NCBI RefSeq assembly: GCF_036013955.1 | Contig: NZ_CP107903.1 | Coordinates: 3,534,001 to 3,598,000, forward strand | Direction of reading: 5' to 3' | Length of the DNA: 64,000 nt | From: Streptomyces sp. NBC_00459 | GTDB taxonomy: Bacteria; Actinomycetota; Actinomycetes; Streptomycetales; Streptomycetaceae | Shown: positions 24,210 to 32,630 of the stretch, in pieces | Numbering within the stretch: the stretch's first letter is position 1 | Layout of the letters: each line of letters starts with the position of its first letter | Notes under the pieces: model-generated | Databases searched by the model: none | Seen by the model: only the letters and a program-made list of their open reading frames with translations | Told to the model about the DNA's origin: nothing | Program-made: the position numbers and the translations under genes

Positions 24210-25703
24210 ATGACCGAGCACCACGCACAGCAAGTCCCGCACCACCAGCCGTCCGTGCCCGGCGTCCCGCCGGAACACGCCCCGGCCGTCCATGCGTACG
24301 CGAACGTCTTCTGTACGAAGCCGCGCGACGCCACCGACCTGGCCGTCCAGGTGCTCGCCCGCGGCTCGCGGCAGCACGGACCCGCCCTGCGCACCGCTCT
24401 CCTCGCCGACGTGCGGCGCACCGCCGACAGTTGGCTGCGCGACGGACGGCACGGGCTGCTGCGATCGGAGTTCCGTGACTGGTCGAAACGGGCCGCCGAC
24501 ACCTTCGGCCCCGTCGACACACTGCACCGGGCGGAACGCGGCTCGGTTCTGCTGGCCGCCTTCGAGCAACTGCCCGACCAGCAACGGGCCGCGCTGTGGC
24601 TGTGCCTGGCCGAGCCGGAGGAAACGGCGTCGGCGGCCAGGATCCTGAACACGACCGTGGAGTTCGCCGACTCCCTGGCCCAGTCGGCCCGCAGCCGCCT
24701 GGTCGACACCTTCCTGCGCGTACGCGCCGGACGCACCGCCGACCCGCAGTGCCTCCGCTACGGCGGCATGCTCGGCGCCATCGCCCGCGGCACCCATCGT
24801 GAGGCGCCCGCGGACCTCCAACAGCACCTGGGCACCTGCCACTTCTGCTCCGTGGACCTGACGCTGCTGCGCACGCTCGCGTCGGGTGATGCCGACGACG
24901 TACGGCGGCTGCTGGTCGACCAGGTGCTGGTGTGGGGCGGGCCGGCGTACCGCAAGGCGCGCTCGGGAGACCTGACGCCGAGCGGCGAGCCCGCCACGCC
25001 GTCCGCACCGCCCCCGCCGGCCAGCGACAGGGTCAGGCGCCACAGGTCCGAGGGCCTCCGGCACAGACGGCCGGTGCTCGTGGTGGCGGTCACCGTGGCC
25101 GTCACGGCCGCTCTGACCACCGCGGTGCTGCGCCTGCTGGCCGGGTCCGGCTCCGCCGAGGGAGCCGAGCGTCCCCAGTCCGTGGCGAGCCCCTCCATCG
25201 CACCGTCCTCCGTGGCCGCCGCCACCACCGACACGATCACTCTGAAGAGCGTGTCCACCGGACGCTGCGTCACCGGCCCGGCCGTGAACGCCAGCAACGC
25301 CTCACCGGTTCCCGGGCCGCCCGTCGCCGATCCCGTCCTGGCGGCCTGCGACGGCGGACGGACGCAGGAGTGGCAGGTCGTCCCCCTGACCGAGGGGGCG
25401 GTCGCCCTGGTGAACGTCGAGTCGAGGTTCTGCCTGGACATCGCCGGCTACCGGGCCGCCGGTGACGGGATGCAGCAGCGGCCGTGCGCCTATGAGCAGG
25501 GTGCGTCCGCGCCGTTCCCGGAGGACCAGGCGTTCCTGCCGAGGGCCGCGGCCGGGGAGTCGTTCGTCCTCGTCTGTCAGGACAACCCGGACATCGCCCT
25601 CGGGGTGCGCGCCGGCAAGCTGTCGATGCGCACAACCACCTTGACCGAAAAGGCAGTTCGGTTCGCCCTGGACGACGAGGCCGCGAACGCGCTGGGGTTG
25701 TGA
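24210..25703 (+). CDS. Sigma-like / zinc-finger / membrane / ricin-lectin fusion protein
   Basis: A 497-residue protein with four visible parts. Residues about 25-175 look like a degenerate sigma-70 region 2-4 (LAAFEQLPDQQRAALWLCLA, then AARILNTTVEFADSLAQSAR). A zinc-binding anti-sigma-type motif follows: HxxxCxxC at H206, C210 and C213, with C181 and H196 upstream. A linker leads to one membrane helix at about 287-312 (VLVVAVTVAVTAALTTAVLR). The outside part, about 340-495, is a ricin-type trefoil (TLKSVSTGRCVTGP, QEWQVVPL, VNVESRFCLDIAGYRAAGDG). It could sense a sugar outside and act on transcription inside, but the sigma part may be inactive. It starts at ATG 24210 behind GGGGAG. It follows the des terminator and is not expected to be iron regulated. 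Confidence 0.65.
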   Translation: MTEHHAQQVPHHQPSVPGVPPEHAPAVHAYANVFCTKPRDATDLAVQVLARGSRQHGPALRTALLADVRRTADSWLRDGRHGLLRSEFRDWSKRAADTFGPVDTLHRAERGSVLLAAFEQLPDQQRAALWLCLAEPEETASAARILNTTVEFADSLAQSARSRLVDTFLRVRAGRTADPQCLRYGGMLGAIARGTHREAPADLQQHLGTCHFCSVDLTLLRTLASGDADDVRRLLVDQVLVWGGPAYRKARSGDLTPSGEPATPSAPPPPASDRVRRHRSEGLRHRRPVLVVAVTVAVTAALTTAVLRLLAGSGSAEGAERPQSVASPSIAPSSVAAATTDTITLKSVSTGRCVTGPAVNASNASPVPGPPVADPVLAACDGGRTQEWQVVPLTEGAVALVNVESRFCLDIAGYRAAGDGMQQRPCAYEQGASAPFPEDQAFLPRAAAGESFVLVCQDNPDIALGVRAGKLSMRTTTLTEKAVRFALDDEAANALGL

Positions 25704-25726
25704 CGGCCCGGTGCCAGAATCTCCCC

Positions 25727-26617
25727 ATGGCGGAAATCATCCAGAAGGACGGCACATGGGTCTTCGACGGTGACGCCCTCCGGCTCACCCCGGGGCGTGA
25801 CAGGAACGTCAGCCTGCTCCGCAAGGAACTGGGCGAACTCGCCGTCCCTCTGCACGCGTTGGCCGGTGTCTCGTTCGAGCAGGGCAGAAAGTCGGGGCGT
25901 CTCAGGCTGCGGCTGCGCGACGGTGCCGACCCCCTGCTCCAGGCCACCCGCGGCAAGCTGGCGGAGCCCGACGACCCGTATCAGCTGAACGTCGAGTCGG
26001 ACCGGTACGGCGTCGCCGAGTACCTCGTGGACGCGGTTCGCAATGCCCTGCTGCTCGACGAGGTGCCGTCCGGTGCCGTCGACAGCTATCTGCTGCCCGG
26101 GCCCGCCGTACCGCTGTCCGTGTCGGCCGGGGACGGCACCGCGACCTTCGACGGTGAGCACATCCGGCTGGAGTGGAACTGGAAGACCGAGGACGCGAAG
26201 GCCGCCGCCGGCCCCCGTTCCCTGGCCGTCGGCGACGTCGCGGCCGTGGAGTGGCATCCGGCGGTGGGCCTGGAGAACGGCTATCTGCGCTTCGGTGTGC
26301 GGCACGCGCCGACCAAGGCCCCGCCGAAGTACGACCCCAACTCCGTCGAACTGTGGGGATTCAAGAAGGACCCGCTGATGGCGTTGGTGGCGGCGGCCGT
26401 CCAGGCCCGTCTGCCGCATCCGGCGGCGTCCGTGACGGACGTACCGCCGCGAACGCCGAAGGAGATCGCCGCACCGGCCGCCGACGGCACACCCGCCGAA
26501 CACGACCACGACGCCCAGCTCCGCCGCCTGCGCGAGCTCGGTGAGCTGCACCGGACCGGCGTGCTCACGGACGACGAGTTCGCGCTCGCCAAACAGGCGG
26601 TCCTCAAGCGCATGTAG
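25727..26617 (+). CDS. DUF4429-type protein with C-terminal SHOCT domain
   Basis: A 296-residue soluble protein. It has two related beta-rich modules, one at about 10-110 (DGTWVFDGDALRLTPG, LHALAGVSFEQGRKSGRLRL) and one at about 125-215 (DGTATFDGEHIRLEWNWKTE, RSLAVGDVAAVEWHP, LENGYLRFGVR). The duplicated DG-x-F-DG-x-x-LRL pattern is what I associate with DUF4429. The last 30 residues (LRRLRELGELHRTGVLTDDE then FALAKQAVLKRM) are a SHOCT domain, a short helical hairpin common at protein ends in Streptomyces. It starts at ATG 25727, 23 bases after the fusion protein. No enzymatic motif is visible and the function is unknown; an assembly or signalling scaffold role is conceivable. Confidence 0.7.
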   Translation: MAEIIQKDGTWVFDGDALRLTPGRDRNVSLLRKELGELAVPLHALAGVSFEQGRKSGRLRLRLRDGADPLLQATRGKLAEPDDPYQLNVESDRYGVAEYLVDAVRNALLLDEVPSGAVDSYLLPGPAVPLSVSAGDGTATFDGEHIRLEWNWKTEDAKAAAGPRSLAVGDVAAVEWHPAVGLENGYLRFGVRHAPTKAPPKYDPNSVELWGFKKDPLMALVAAAVQARLPHPAASVTDVPPRTPKEIAAPAADGTPAEHDHDAQLRRLRELGELHRTGVLTDDEFALAKQAVLKRM

Positions 26618-26685
26618 GAACACGCGCCGGAGAACCGCCTGTCGGTGTCGCTCGTACGCCCTGCCTTCGGGGCATACGCGCACGC

Positions 26686-28275
26686 TCAGCGTACGCGGCG
26701 CGCGACCGTGAAGCGGTCGACCTCCTCGCCGGTCTCCGCGATACCGCGCACGGTCAGGGTCGCGAGGCGGCCCTTGGCGGCGGGGGTGACGTCGACGCGG
26801 AGGAACGAGTAGTCGAGGTAGCGCACGCGCGACCAGGTGACCGTCTCGTTGACCTTGCCGTCCTTGGTGTTGATGAAGGAGGCGACGGAGTCGACCTCGT
26901 TCTCGTGGCCCTCGTAGGACAGTGGGGCGGTGAACGCGTACAGGCTGCGGCCGGCCGCGCCCGCCGTCACGTAGACGACACCCTCGGTCTCGGGGTACGA
27001 AGTCCCGCCGATCGGGAGCTTCTTGGTGACCGCGCCGCCCTTGATGACGTCGGTGCGCTCGTACTGGTGGTTGTGGCCGTTGATGACCAGGTCGACCGTG
27101 TACTTCTCGAACAGCGGCACCCACTCCTGGCGTACGCCACCCTCCGAGGCGTGCGCGGTGGAGGTGCAGTAGGCGCAGTGGTGGAAGAAGACGACGACGA
27201 AGTCGACGTTCTTCGAGGCGCGGAACTTCTTGAGCTGCGCCTCCAGCCACTTGGTCTGCGTACCGCCGGAGATCCCCAGGTTGGCCGGGATCTCGAAGGA
27301 GATGTCGTTGGCGTCCAGCGAGATGACCGCCGTGTTGCCGTAGACGAAGGAGTAGACGCCGGGGAGGTTCTTCTTGTCCGGGCCGTTGTCGGGGAGGTTC
27401 CAGCGGGCGTCCTCGCCGCCGTAGCCGTTGGGCGAGTACCAGGCCTCCATGTCGTGGTTGCCGTAGGCCGGCATCCACGGGACCGACTTGGCGACGGACT
27501 CGGTCTGCGCGAGGAACTGGTCCCACACCCGGGAGTCGAAGCCGGTGTCGGCGGTCTTGCCCGCGCCGGCCGGGTCGGCGTACGCGATGTCGCCGGCGTG
27601 CAGGTGGAAGGCCGGGTTCTGGCCGAGCAACAGGGCGTTGTTGGCGAGGCCGTGGTAGCTGACGCCCTCGTCGCCGAAGGCCGTGAAGGTGAACGGCTTC
27701 TTGTGGTCGGGGGCGGTGGTGAAGGTGCCGAGCGTGCCCAGCAGATGCGCCTCGGCCGGGTCGAAGCCGGCGTGGCCGACGCCGTAGTAGTACGTCCGGC
27801 CCGGGCGCAGGTGGGTGAGCTTGGCGTGCAGGTAGTACTGGGTGTGGTCGCCGCTGGCACCGACACCGGCCGGGGTGTACAGCGTCCGCACCTCGGCCTC
27901 GATCTTGCGGGAGAGGTCCCAGGGGTGGGCGCCGATCCGGATGAAGGGCTTCTTCACCGCGACCGGGACCTGCCAGGAGACGGTGATCTCCGTGCGGGGG
28001 TCGTTGCCCCAGGCGAGGTGACGGCCGAAGGGGGCGACGAGCGCGCCGTCGACCTTCTCGGCCTGCGAGTACGTCCGCGGCGGTACGGAGGTCCGCGTGG
28101 CGGCCTGGGCGACCGTGCCCGGCACGAACGCGCCGCCTGCGACGGCACCGACGGTGACGGCACCGCTTCTGATCATCGTGCGCCGCGAGAACTTGGCGCG
28201 AAGGTACTCGTGCTGCTCGGCCATGCTCATGCGCTCTGCGAGCTGCTCGGGTACGCCCATGCGAGGAGTGTCCAT
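26686..28275 (-). CDS. Secreted purple-acid-phosphatase-like metallophosphoesterase
   Basis: A 529-residue protein. KFSRRTMIRSGAVTVGAVAG near residues 24-43 is a Tat signal (twin Arg plus hydrophobic stretch ending VAQAA). The fibronectin-like N domain of purple acid phosphatases follows (ITVSWQVPVAVKKPFIRIGA, YYYGVGHAGF), then the metal-site motifs in order: GDIAYADPAG, YGNHDMEAW, VFFHHCAY and NGHNHQYER. Such enzymes cleave phosphate monoesters outside the cell with a two-metal centre. Start codons at 28275, 28260 and 28230 are all possible and none has a strong ribosome site; 28275 is reported. It is divergent from the 85-aa gene. No pho box was identified. Confidence 0.85.
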   Translation of the reverse strand: MDTPRMGVPEQLAERMSMAEQHEYLRAKFSRRTMIRSGAVTVGAVAGGAFVPGTVAQAATRTSVPPRTYSQAEKVDGALVAPFGRHLAWGNDPRTEITVSWQVPVAVKKPFIRIGAHPWDLSRKIEAEVRTLYTPAGVGASGDHTQYYLHAKLTHLRPGRTYYYGVGHAGFDPAEAHLLGTLGTFTTAPDHKKPFTFTAFGDEGVSYHGLANNALLLGQNPAFHLHAGDIAYADPAGAGKTADTGFDSRVWDQFLAQTESVAKSVPWMPAYGNHDMEAWYSPNGYGGEDARWNLPDNGPDKKNLPGVYSFVYGNTAVISLDANDISFEIPANLGISGGTQTKWLEAQLKKFRASKNVDFVVVFFHHCAYCTSTAHASEGGVRQEWVPLFEKYTVDLVINGHNHQYERTDVIKGGAVTKKLPIGGTSYPETEGVVYVTAGAAGRSLYAFTAPLSYEGHENEVDSVASFINTKDGKVNETVTWSRVRYLDYSFLRVDVTPAAKGRLATLTVRGIAETGEEVDRFTVARRVR

Positions 28276-28424
28276 GGCTGAAAACGGTGCTGTGGACAGC
28301 CATCGCCACGCAGGACACAGGGTGAACAGGCCCCGAACAGGGTCCCATAAGAGTTTCAACAGACCGTTGCCCGATATCGGGCAGGATTCTTGCGATTGCC
28401 AGCGCTTTACCTCAGGATCGTCGG

Positions 28425-28682
28425 GTGCACGACGAACTCGTTGATCATCTGATGCGTACCACGCCCCTGGCACGGGGCGAGGCACTGCGGGTGATTCAGG
28501 ACGTTCTCGCCTACTTCGACGAGACAACCGAGGATTATGTCCGTCGCCGCCACCGCGAACTCCAGGGCCAGGGCCTGGTGAACGCGACGATCTTCGACCG
28601 GATCGAGGCGGATCTGAAATACCGCGCGGTCGCACCACCGGAGCTCACCCTCCGGCAGCTGCGCCGCATCGTCTACGGCTAG
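28425..28682 (+). CDS. Small conserved protein upstream of glmS
   Basis: An 85-residue protein: MHDELVDHLMRTTPLARGEA, then IQDVLAYFDETTEDYVRRRH, ending LRQLRRIVYG. It is entirely helical in appearance and highly charged, with no known motif. The start is GTG 28425 behind AGGA, and the gene ends 17 bases before the glmS ATG, so the pair is probably co-transcribed. Conserved placement in front of glmS-type genes in Streptomyces is my recollection. It could be a small regulator of the amidotransferase, but that is speculation. Confidence 0.7.
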   Translation: MHDELVDHLMRTTPLARGEALRVIQDVLAYFDETTEDYVRRRHRELQGQGLVNATIFDRIEADLKYRAVAPPELTLRQLRRIVYG

Positions 28683-28699
28683 GGACCAGGTACTCATAC

Positions 28700-30517
28700 A
28701 TGTGCGGAATCGTCGGATACATCGGCAGGCGTGACGTGGCGCCGCTGCTCCTCGAAGGCCTCCAGCGCCTGGAGTACCGCGGCTACGACTCGGCGGGCAT
28801 CGTCGTGACCTCGCCGAAGGCGACAGGCCTGAAGATGGTCAAGGCCAAGGGCCGCGTCCGGGACCTGGAGGCCAAGGTCCCCAAGCGCTTCGCCGGCACC
28901 ACCGGCATCGCCCACACCCGCTGGGCCACGCACGGCGCCCCCTCCGACCACAACGCCCACCCGCACATGTCGGCCGACAACAAGGTCGCCGTCGTCCACA
29001 ACGGGATCATCGACAACGCCTCCGAGCTGCGCAAGAAGCTCGAAGCCGACGGTGTCGAGTTCCTCTCCGAGACGGACACCGAGGTCCTCACCCACCTCAT
29101 CGCCCGCTCCCAGGCGGAGACCCTGGAGGAGAAGGTCCGCCAGTCGCTGCGCCTGATCGAGGGCACATACGGCATCGCGGTCATGCACGCCGACTTCCCC
29201 GACCGGATCGTGGCGGCCCGCAACGGCTCCCCGGTCGTCCTGGGCATCGGCGAGAAGGAGATGTTCGTCGCCTCGGACATCGCCGCGCTGGTCACCCACA
29301 CGCGGCAGATAGTGACGCTGGACGACGGCGAGATGGCCACCCTCAAGGCCGACGACTTCCGCACGTACACGACGGAGGGCACCCGCACCACGGCCGAGCC
29401 CACCACCGTGGAGTGGGAGGCCGCCTCGTACGACATGGGCGGCCACGACACGTACATGCACAAGGAGATCCACGAGCAGCCCGAGGCCGTCGACCGCGTC
29501 CTGCGCGGCCGGATCGACGACCGCTTCTCCACGGTCCACCTCGGTGGCCTCAACCTGGACGCCCGCGAGGCGCGTGCCGTGCGGCGCGTGAAGATCCTCG
29601 GCTGCGGCACCTCGTACCACGCGGGCATGATCGGCGCCCAGATGATCGAGGAGCTGGCCCGCATCCCGGCCGACGCCGAGCCCGCCTCCGAGTTCCGCTA
29701 CCGCAACGCGGTCGTCGACCCCGACACCCTGTACGTGGCCGTCTCCCAGTCCGGTGAGACGTACGACGTGCTGGCCGCCGTACAGGAGCTGAAGCGCAAG
29801 GGCGCGCGGGTGCTGGGCATCGTCAACGTGGTCGGTTCGGCCATCGCCCGCGAGGCGGACGGCGGCATGTACGTGCACGCGGGCCCCGAGGTCTGCGTCG
29901 TCTCGACGAAGTGCTTCACCAACACCACGGTCGCCTTCGCCCTCCTCGCCCTGCACCTGGGCCGCACCCGAGACCTGTCGGTCCGCGACGGCAAGCGGAT
30001 CATCGAGGGCCTGCGCCGGCTGCCCGGGCAGATCTCCGAGATCCTGGAGCAGGAGGAGGAGATCAAGAAGCTGGCCGAGCAGTACGCCGAGGCCCGCTCG
30101 ATGCTCTTCATCGGCCGTGTCCGGGGCTATCCGGTGGCCCGCGAGGCCTCCCTGAAGCTCAAGGAGGTCTCGTACATCCACGCCGAGGCCTATCCCGCCT
30201 CGGAGTTGAAGCACGGCCCGCTGGCCCTCATCGAGCCCGCCCTCCCCACGGTCGCGATCGTCCCGAACGACGACCTCCTGGAGAAGAACCGCGCCGCCCT
30301 GGAGGAGATCAAGGCCCGCAGCGGCCGCATCCTCGCGGTGGCCCACCAGAACCAGGAGAAGGCCGACGAGACGATCGTGGTCCCGAAGAACGAGGACGAG
30401 CTGGACCCGATCCTGATGGGCATCCCCCTCCAACTCCTCGCGTACCACACGGCGTTGGCCCTGGGCCGGGACATCGACAAGCCGAGGAACCTGGCGAAGT
30501 CGGTAACGGTGGAGTAG
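28700..30517 (+). CDS. glmS: Glutamine-fructose-6-phosphate aminotransferase (isomerising)
   Basis: A 605-residue enzyme of standard length. The mature N-terminus CGIVGYIGRRDVAPLLLEGL begins with the nucleophile Cys2 of the Ntn glutaminase domain, followed by RWATHGAPSDHNAHPH and HNGIIDN. Two SIS isomerase domains follow (ILGCGTSYHAGMIGAQMIEE, AVSQSGETYDVLAAV; then FIGRVRGYPVAREASLKLKE), and the chain ends DIDKPRNLAKSVTVE. It makes glucosamine-6-phosphate from fructose-6-phosphate and glutamine, feeding peptidoglycan. Start ATG 28700 follows AGGGACCAGG. Streptomyces often has two glmS genes; this one lies, as I recall, where SCO2789 does. No glmS ribozyme was seen upstream. Confidence 0.95.
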   Translation: MCGIVGYIGRRDVAPLLLEGLQRLEYRGYDSAGIVVTSPKATGLKMVKAKGRVRDLEAKVPKRFAGTTGIAHTRWATHGAPSDHNAHPHMSADNKVAVVHNGIIDNASELRKKLEADGVEFLSETDTEVLTHLIARSQAETLEEKVRQSLRLIEGTYGIAVMHADFPDRIVAARNGSPVVLGIGEKEMFVASDIAALVTHTRQIVTLDDGEMATLKADDFRTYTTEGTRTTAEPTTVEWEAASYDMGGHDTYMHKEIHEQPEAVDRVLRGRIDDRFSTVHLGGLNLDAREARAVRRVKILGCGTSYHAGMIGAQMIEELARIPADAEPASEFRYRNAVVDPDTLYVAVSQSGETYDVLAAVQELKRKGARVLGIVNVVGSAIAREADGGMYVHAGPEVCVVSTKCFTNTTVAFALLALHLGRTRDLSVRDGKRIIEGLRRLPGQISEILEQEEEIKKLAEQYAEARSMLFIGRVRGYPVAREASLKLKEVSYIHAEAYPASELKHGPLALIEPALPTVAIVPNDDLLEKNRAALEEIKARSGRILAVAHQNQEKADETIVVPKNEDELDPILMGIPLQLLAYHTALALGRDIDKPRNLAKSVTVE

Positions 30518-30529
30518 CCGGCCTCCTGG

Positions 30530-30598
30530 AGGGCCGCCCCGAAGGGGCGCCCGCCAGGGGCGCGGGGAACTGCGCGACCAGCCCCCACGCACCCGCAG
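30530..30598. repeat. Dispersed intergenic repeat, copy B
   Basis: After glmS, a hairpin-like GCCGCCCCGAAGGGGCG segment is followed by GGGGCGCGGGGAACTGCGCG and ACCAGCCCC. The orientation is opposite to copies A and D. Confidence 0.8.
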
Positions 30599-30613
30599 AG
30601 GCCAACGAACAGA

Positions 30614-30654
30614 AGCGGACCCCCCGTGTTGCCACCAGACACGAGGGGTCCGCT
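30614..30654. terminator. Bidirectional terminator between glmS and the acetate-transporter-like gene
   Basis: A 16-bp stem (AGCGGACCCCCCGTGT at 30614-30629 with ACACGAGGGGTCCGCT at 30639-30654) with one mismatch and a 9-base loop. It lies between convergent genes, so it can serve both. Confidence 0.85.
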
Positions 30655-30693
30655 CATATCGCCGGGGATCGCCCAAACCCCCAGCCTGCGCAG

Positions 30694-31263
30694 CTAACCG
30701 GTGGCCGTCACGCCCCGGCCGGCAGCACGTCGTGGAAGAACCGTCGGCCAGTGGGCCAGCGCCGCCGTAGCCGCGTACCAGGCCACGAGACCGCCCGCCG
30801 CGGCGAACCAGCCACCGACCTTGGCCAGACCGCCGCTCTCGCCGAACGCGGAGATGGCGAGCAGCAGCATCGCCACGAACAACAGCCCGTACGCACCCCG
30901 CGTGAGCGGAGCCGCCGCGGACGCGCCGAGCGTCAGACTGAGCGCGACGAGCGCGAACAACAGCAGGAACAGCCCTGCCGCGTTGGCCGAGACCGGGGTG
31001 TCGGCTCCGACGCCCCAGGTGAACCAGAACGCCCCGAGCGCGGCGAAGGCCGTACCGGTGAACGTGTCACGGTCGCGGAAGGCGAGCAGCCCGGCGATGA
31101 AGAGGGCGAGGCCGCCGACATAGGTGGCGAGTGAGACCGCGCTCGCGGCCGTCACTCCGTCGATCACCTCGGTGTGCCCGAGGCCGAAGGCCAACAGGGT
31201 GAGTCCGAGCGCGAGATGGCCGAGGATCGTGGTGGCGCTTCCCGCGGAGACGTCATTGTCCAC
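30694..31263 (-). CDS. GPR1/FUN34/YaaH (AceTr) family membrane protein
   Basis: A 189-residue protein with six hydrophobic helices, the size and topology of acetate/succinate transporters or channels of the SatP family. The first helix reads LGHLALGLTLLAFGLGHTEV. AAGLFLLLFALVALSLTLGA and YGLLFVAMLLLAISAF follow; the FNPNP-like entry motif of SatP is not evident, so the family relation is moderate. It starts at GTG 31263 behind GGGAG. It is convergent with glmS across a shared terminator and 171 bases downstream of the universal stress protein gene in the same direction. Substrate not determined. Confidence 0.75.
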   Translation of the reverse strand: MDNDVSAGSATTILGHLALGLTLLAFGLGHTEVIDGVTAASAVSLATYVGGLALFIAGLLAFRDRDTFTGTAFAALGAFWFTWGVGADTPVSANAAGLFLLLFALVALSLTLGASAAAPLTRGAYGLLFVAMLLLAISAFGESGGLAKVGGWFAAAGGLVAWYAATAALAHWPTVLPRRAAGRGVTATG

Positions 31264-31434
31264 GGCGGGCTCCCTTCGTGCATGTGCCCGTACAGCTTGT
31301 GCGGTGACCGATATATGCCCTTCACAAGCGCACAAACACCTCTACGCGCAAGTAGGTTTGCCCAGCGCAAAAAGGCACGCCACAAGGCGGTTCGGCGGTG
31401 CCCCGCCGGTCATCTCGCGCAGGAGAAGGGGGAG

Positions 31435-31962
31435 TTACGGAATGACAACGACCGGACGCTGGGCGCGCTTGGCGAGCCGCCCGGCCACCGACCCGAAGAT
31501 GCGCCCGACGAGGCCGTGGGTCGAGCCGACGACGATCGCGTCGGCCTCGTACTCCCGCCCCACCTCTTCGAGTTCGTGGCAGATGTCGCCGCCGCGCTCG
31601 ACGAGGATCCAGGGCACCTCGGCCAGATAGTCCGCGCACGCGAGTTCGAGCCCGAGGACCTCGGTTCTGTGGTCCGGCACGTCGACGAAGACGGGTGGCT
31701 CGCAGCCGGCCCACACCGTGGTGGGCAGCCGGTTGGCGACATGCACGATGATCAGACCCGAACCGGAGCGGTGGGCCATGCCGATGGCGTACGCGAGGGC
31801 GCGCTCACTCGACGTCGAGCCGTCGAAACCGACGACGACACCGTGCTTGAACGCGGGGTCGCAGGACTGACGTGATTCTTCCGCCGCCAAGGGCTCGGCC
31901 GCCGTGTGATCGGCGACGGGGCGCTTGCGGTCCGCGGGTTCCAGGAATTCGTGACCGGCCAT
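31435..31962 (-). CDS. Universal stress protein (UspA family)
   Basis: A 175-residue single-domain Usp. The first 38 residues are a polar leader (MAGHEFLEPADRKRPVADHT). The Usp fold follows: GVVVGFDGSTSSERALAYAI and AHRSGSGLIIVHVANRL. At the C-terminus, VGSTHGLVGRIFGSVAGRLA then KRAQRPVVVIP is the G-2x-G-9x-G(S) ATP-binding pattern, so it probably binds ATP. Family knowledge: these cytosolic proteins accumulate in starvation or hypoxia. It starts at ATG 31962 and is upstream, in the same direction, of the AceTr gene. It is divergent from the small membrane gene that precedes adpA. Confidence 0.9.
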   Translation of the reverse strand: MAGHEFLEPADRKRPVADHTAAEPLAAEESRQSCDPAFKHGVVVGFDGSTSSERALAYAIGMAHRSGSGLIIVHVANRLPTTVWAGCEPPVFVDVPDHRTEVLGLELACADYLAEVPWILVERGGDICHELEEVGREYEADAIVVGSTHGLVGRIFGSVAGRLAKRAQRPVVVIP

Positions 31963-32309
31963 GGGATTCTCGGCGTTTTGATCCTCGTGGTGGGACAACG
32001 TGATGTGGGACGACAGTGTGCGGCGGAGCTGTGTCCGGGAATCATCTTCCCAACCCCATACCCCCAAGGGTACGGCGGCACGCCTCCGTAGCCCATAGCC
32101 CGCACGTGCTCCGGACGGGTTCCAGGGAGCATGCACGAGGGGGCGCCCGTAACGCAATGGTTGCTGCCACGTACAGGCTGTTTCCACAGGGTTCGCCTAC
32201 ATCTCGCCTACGTCGATCACGTCTGCGCACATCTTCCGGACATCCTGGCCAGTGACCGACCGCTCGAACACGCGTTGAACCCCGTGACCCTTCGTCACAG
32301 GGAGCAGCC
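31963..32309. other. Divergent intergenic region between usp and the adpA-proximal small gene
   Basis: No gene is seen. At 32284-32298, 12 bases before the start of the rightward gene, lies GTGACCCTTCGTCAC. It matches 8 of 9 fixed positions of the BldD box as I remember it (nTnACnCWGnGTnAn). This is the only regulatory-looking element noticed. Confidence 0.5.
32284..32298. promoter_or_regulatory. Candidate BldD box
   Basis: GTGACCCTTCGTCAC is an inverted repeat with arms GTGAC/GTCAC. It agrees with the BldD consensus (recalled as nTnACnCWGnGTnAn) except at the G after W. It overlaps the ribosome-site region of the gene at 32310, so binding could block expression. BldD binds with c-di-GMP, which is relevant because cdgA is in the same window. 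Confidence 0.45.
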
Positions 32310-32630
32310 ATGACCTCACCGAGCCAGGACTCCGCGAGCGACCTCGTCCGCTGGGCGGCCTTCAGCTGCGTTCTGGTCCCCGTGGTGCTCGTCCTGTACG
32401 GCACCTCACTCGGGGGCGCGGCCGGTACGGCACTGGGGCTGGCGGCGGTGACAGGGGTGTGCCGGGTGCTGCTGCGGCAGTCCGAGCGCGGCGCCGCCCG
32501 GCTGCCGGCCGAGGAGAGCGCCCCGCCCCGGGGACGGCACGGCAGGACCCCTTCCGGCACCTCTTCCGGCGCACATTCCGCCACCCATCGGGGCGGTCGG
32601 CACTGCGGCGGAACTACACCGGTCGACTGA
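32310..32630 (+). CDS. Small membrane protein preceding adpA
   Basis: A 106-residue protein: a short polar N-terminus (MTSPSQDSASDLVRW), two adjacent hydrophobic stretches (AAFSCVLVPVVLVLYGTSLG and AAGTALGLAAVTGVCRVLLR at about 16-55), then a Gly/Ser/His-rich tail ending GGRHCGGTTPVD. It starts at ATG 32310 with GGGAG 5 bases upstream. It corresponds by position, from memory, to SCO2791 next to adpA in S. coelicolor. No function is known. It is separated from adpA by 377 bases, so the two are transcribed independently. Confidence 0.7.
   Translation: MTSPSQDSASDLVRWAAFSCVLVPVVLVLYGTSLGGAAGTALGLAAVTGVCRVLLRQSERGAARLPAEESAPPRGRHGRTPSGTSSGAHSATHRGGRHCGGTTPVD

Noticed and set aside
24210..25703. 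Calling this gene a functional ECF sigma factor
   Set aside because: The region 2/4 resemblance is weak, and the same chain has a membrane helix and lectin domain, unlike normal sigma factors.
25577..28348. A 923-codon frame overlapping the DUF4429 and phosphoesterase genes
   Set aside because: It is a different frame of the phosphoesterase extended antisense through two real genes; the Arg/Pro/Gly-rich product has no domain.
28600..28700. A glmS ribozyme riboswitch before glmS
   Set aside because: Only 17 bases separate glmS from the preceding gene, and no glmS ribozyme core was seen; these are mainly found in Firmicutes.
28694..30676. A 660-codon open frame opposite glmS
   Set aside because: Low-complexity antisense translation of glmS; codon bias and motifs favour glmS.
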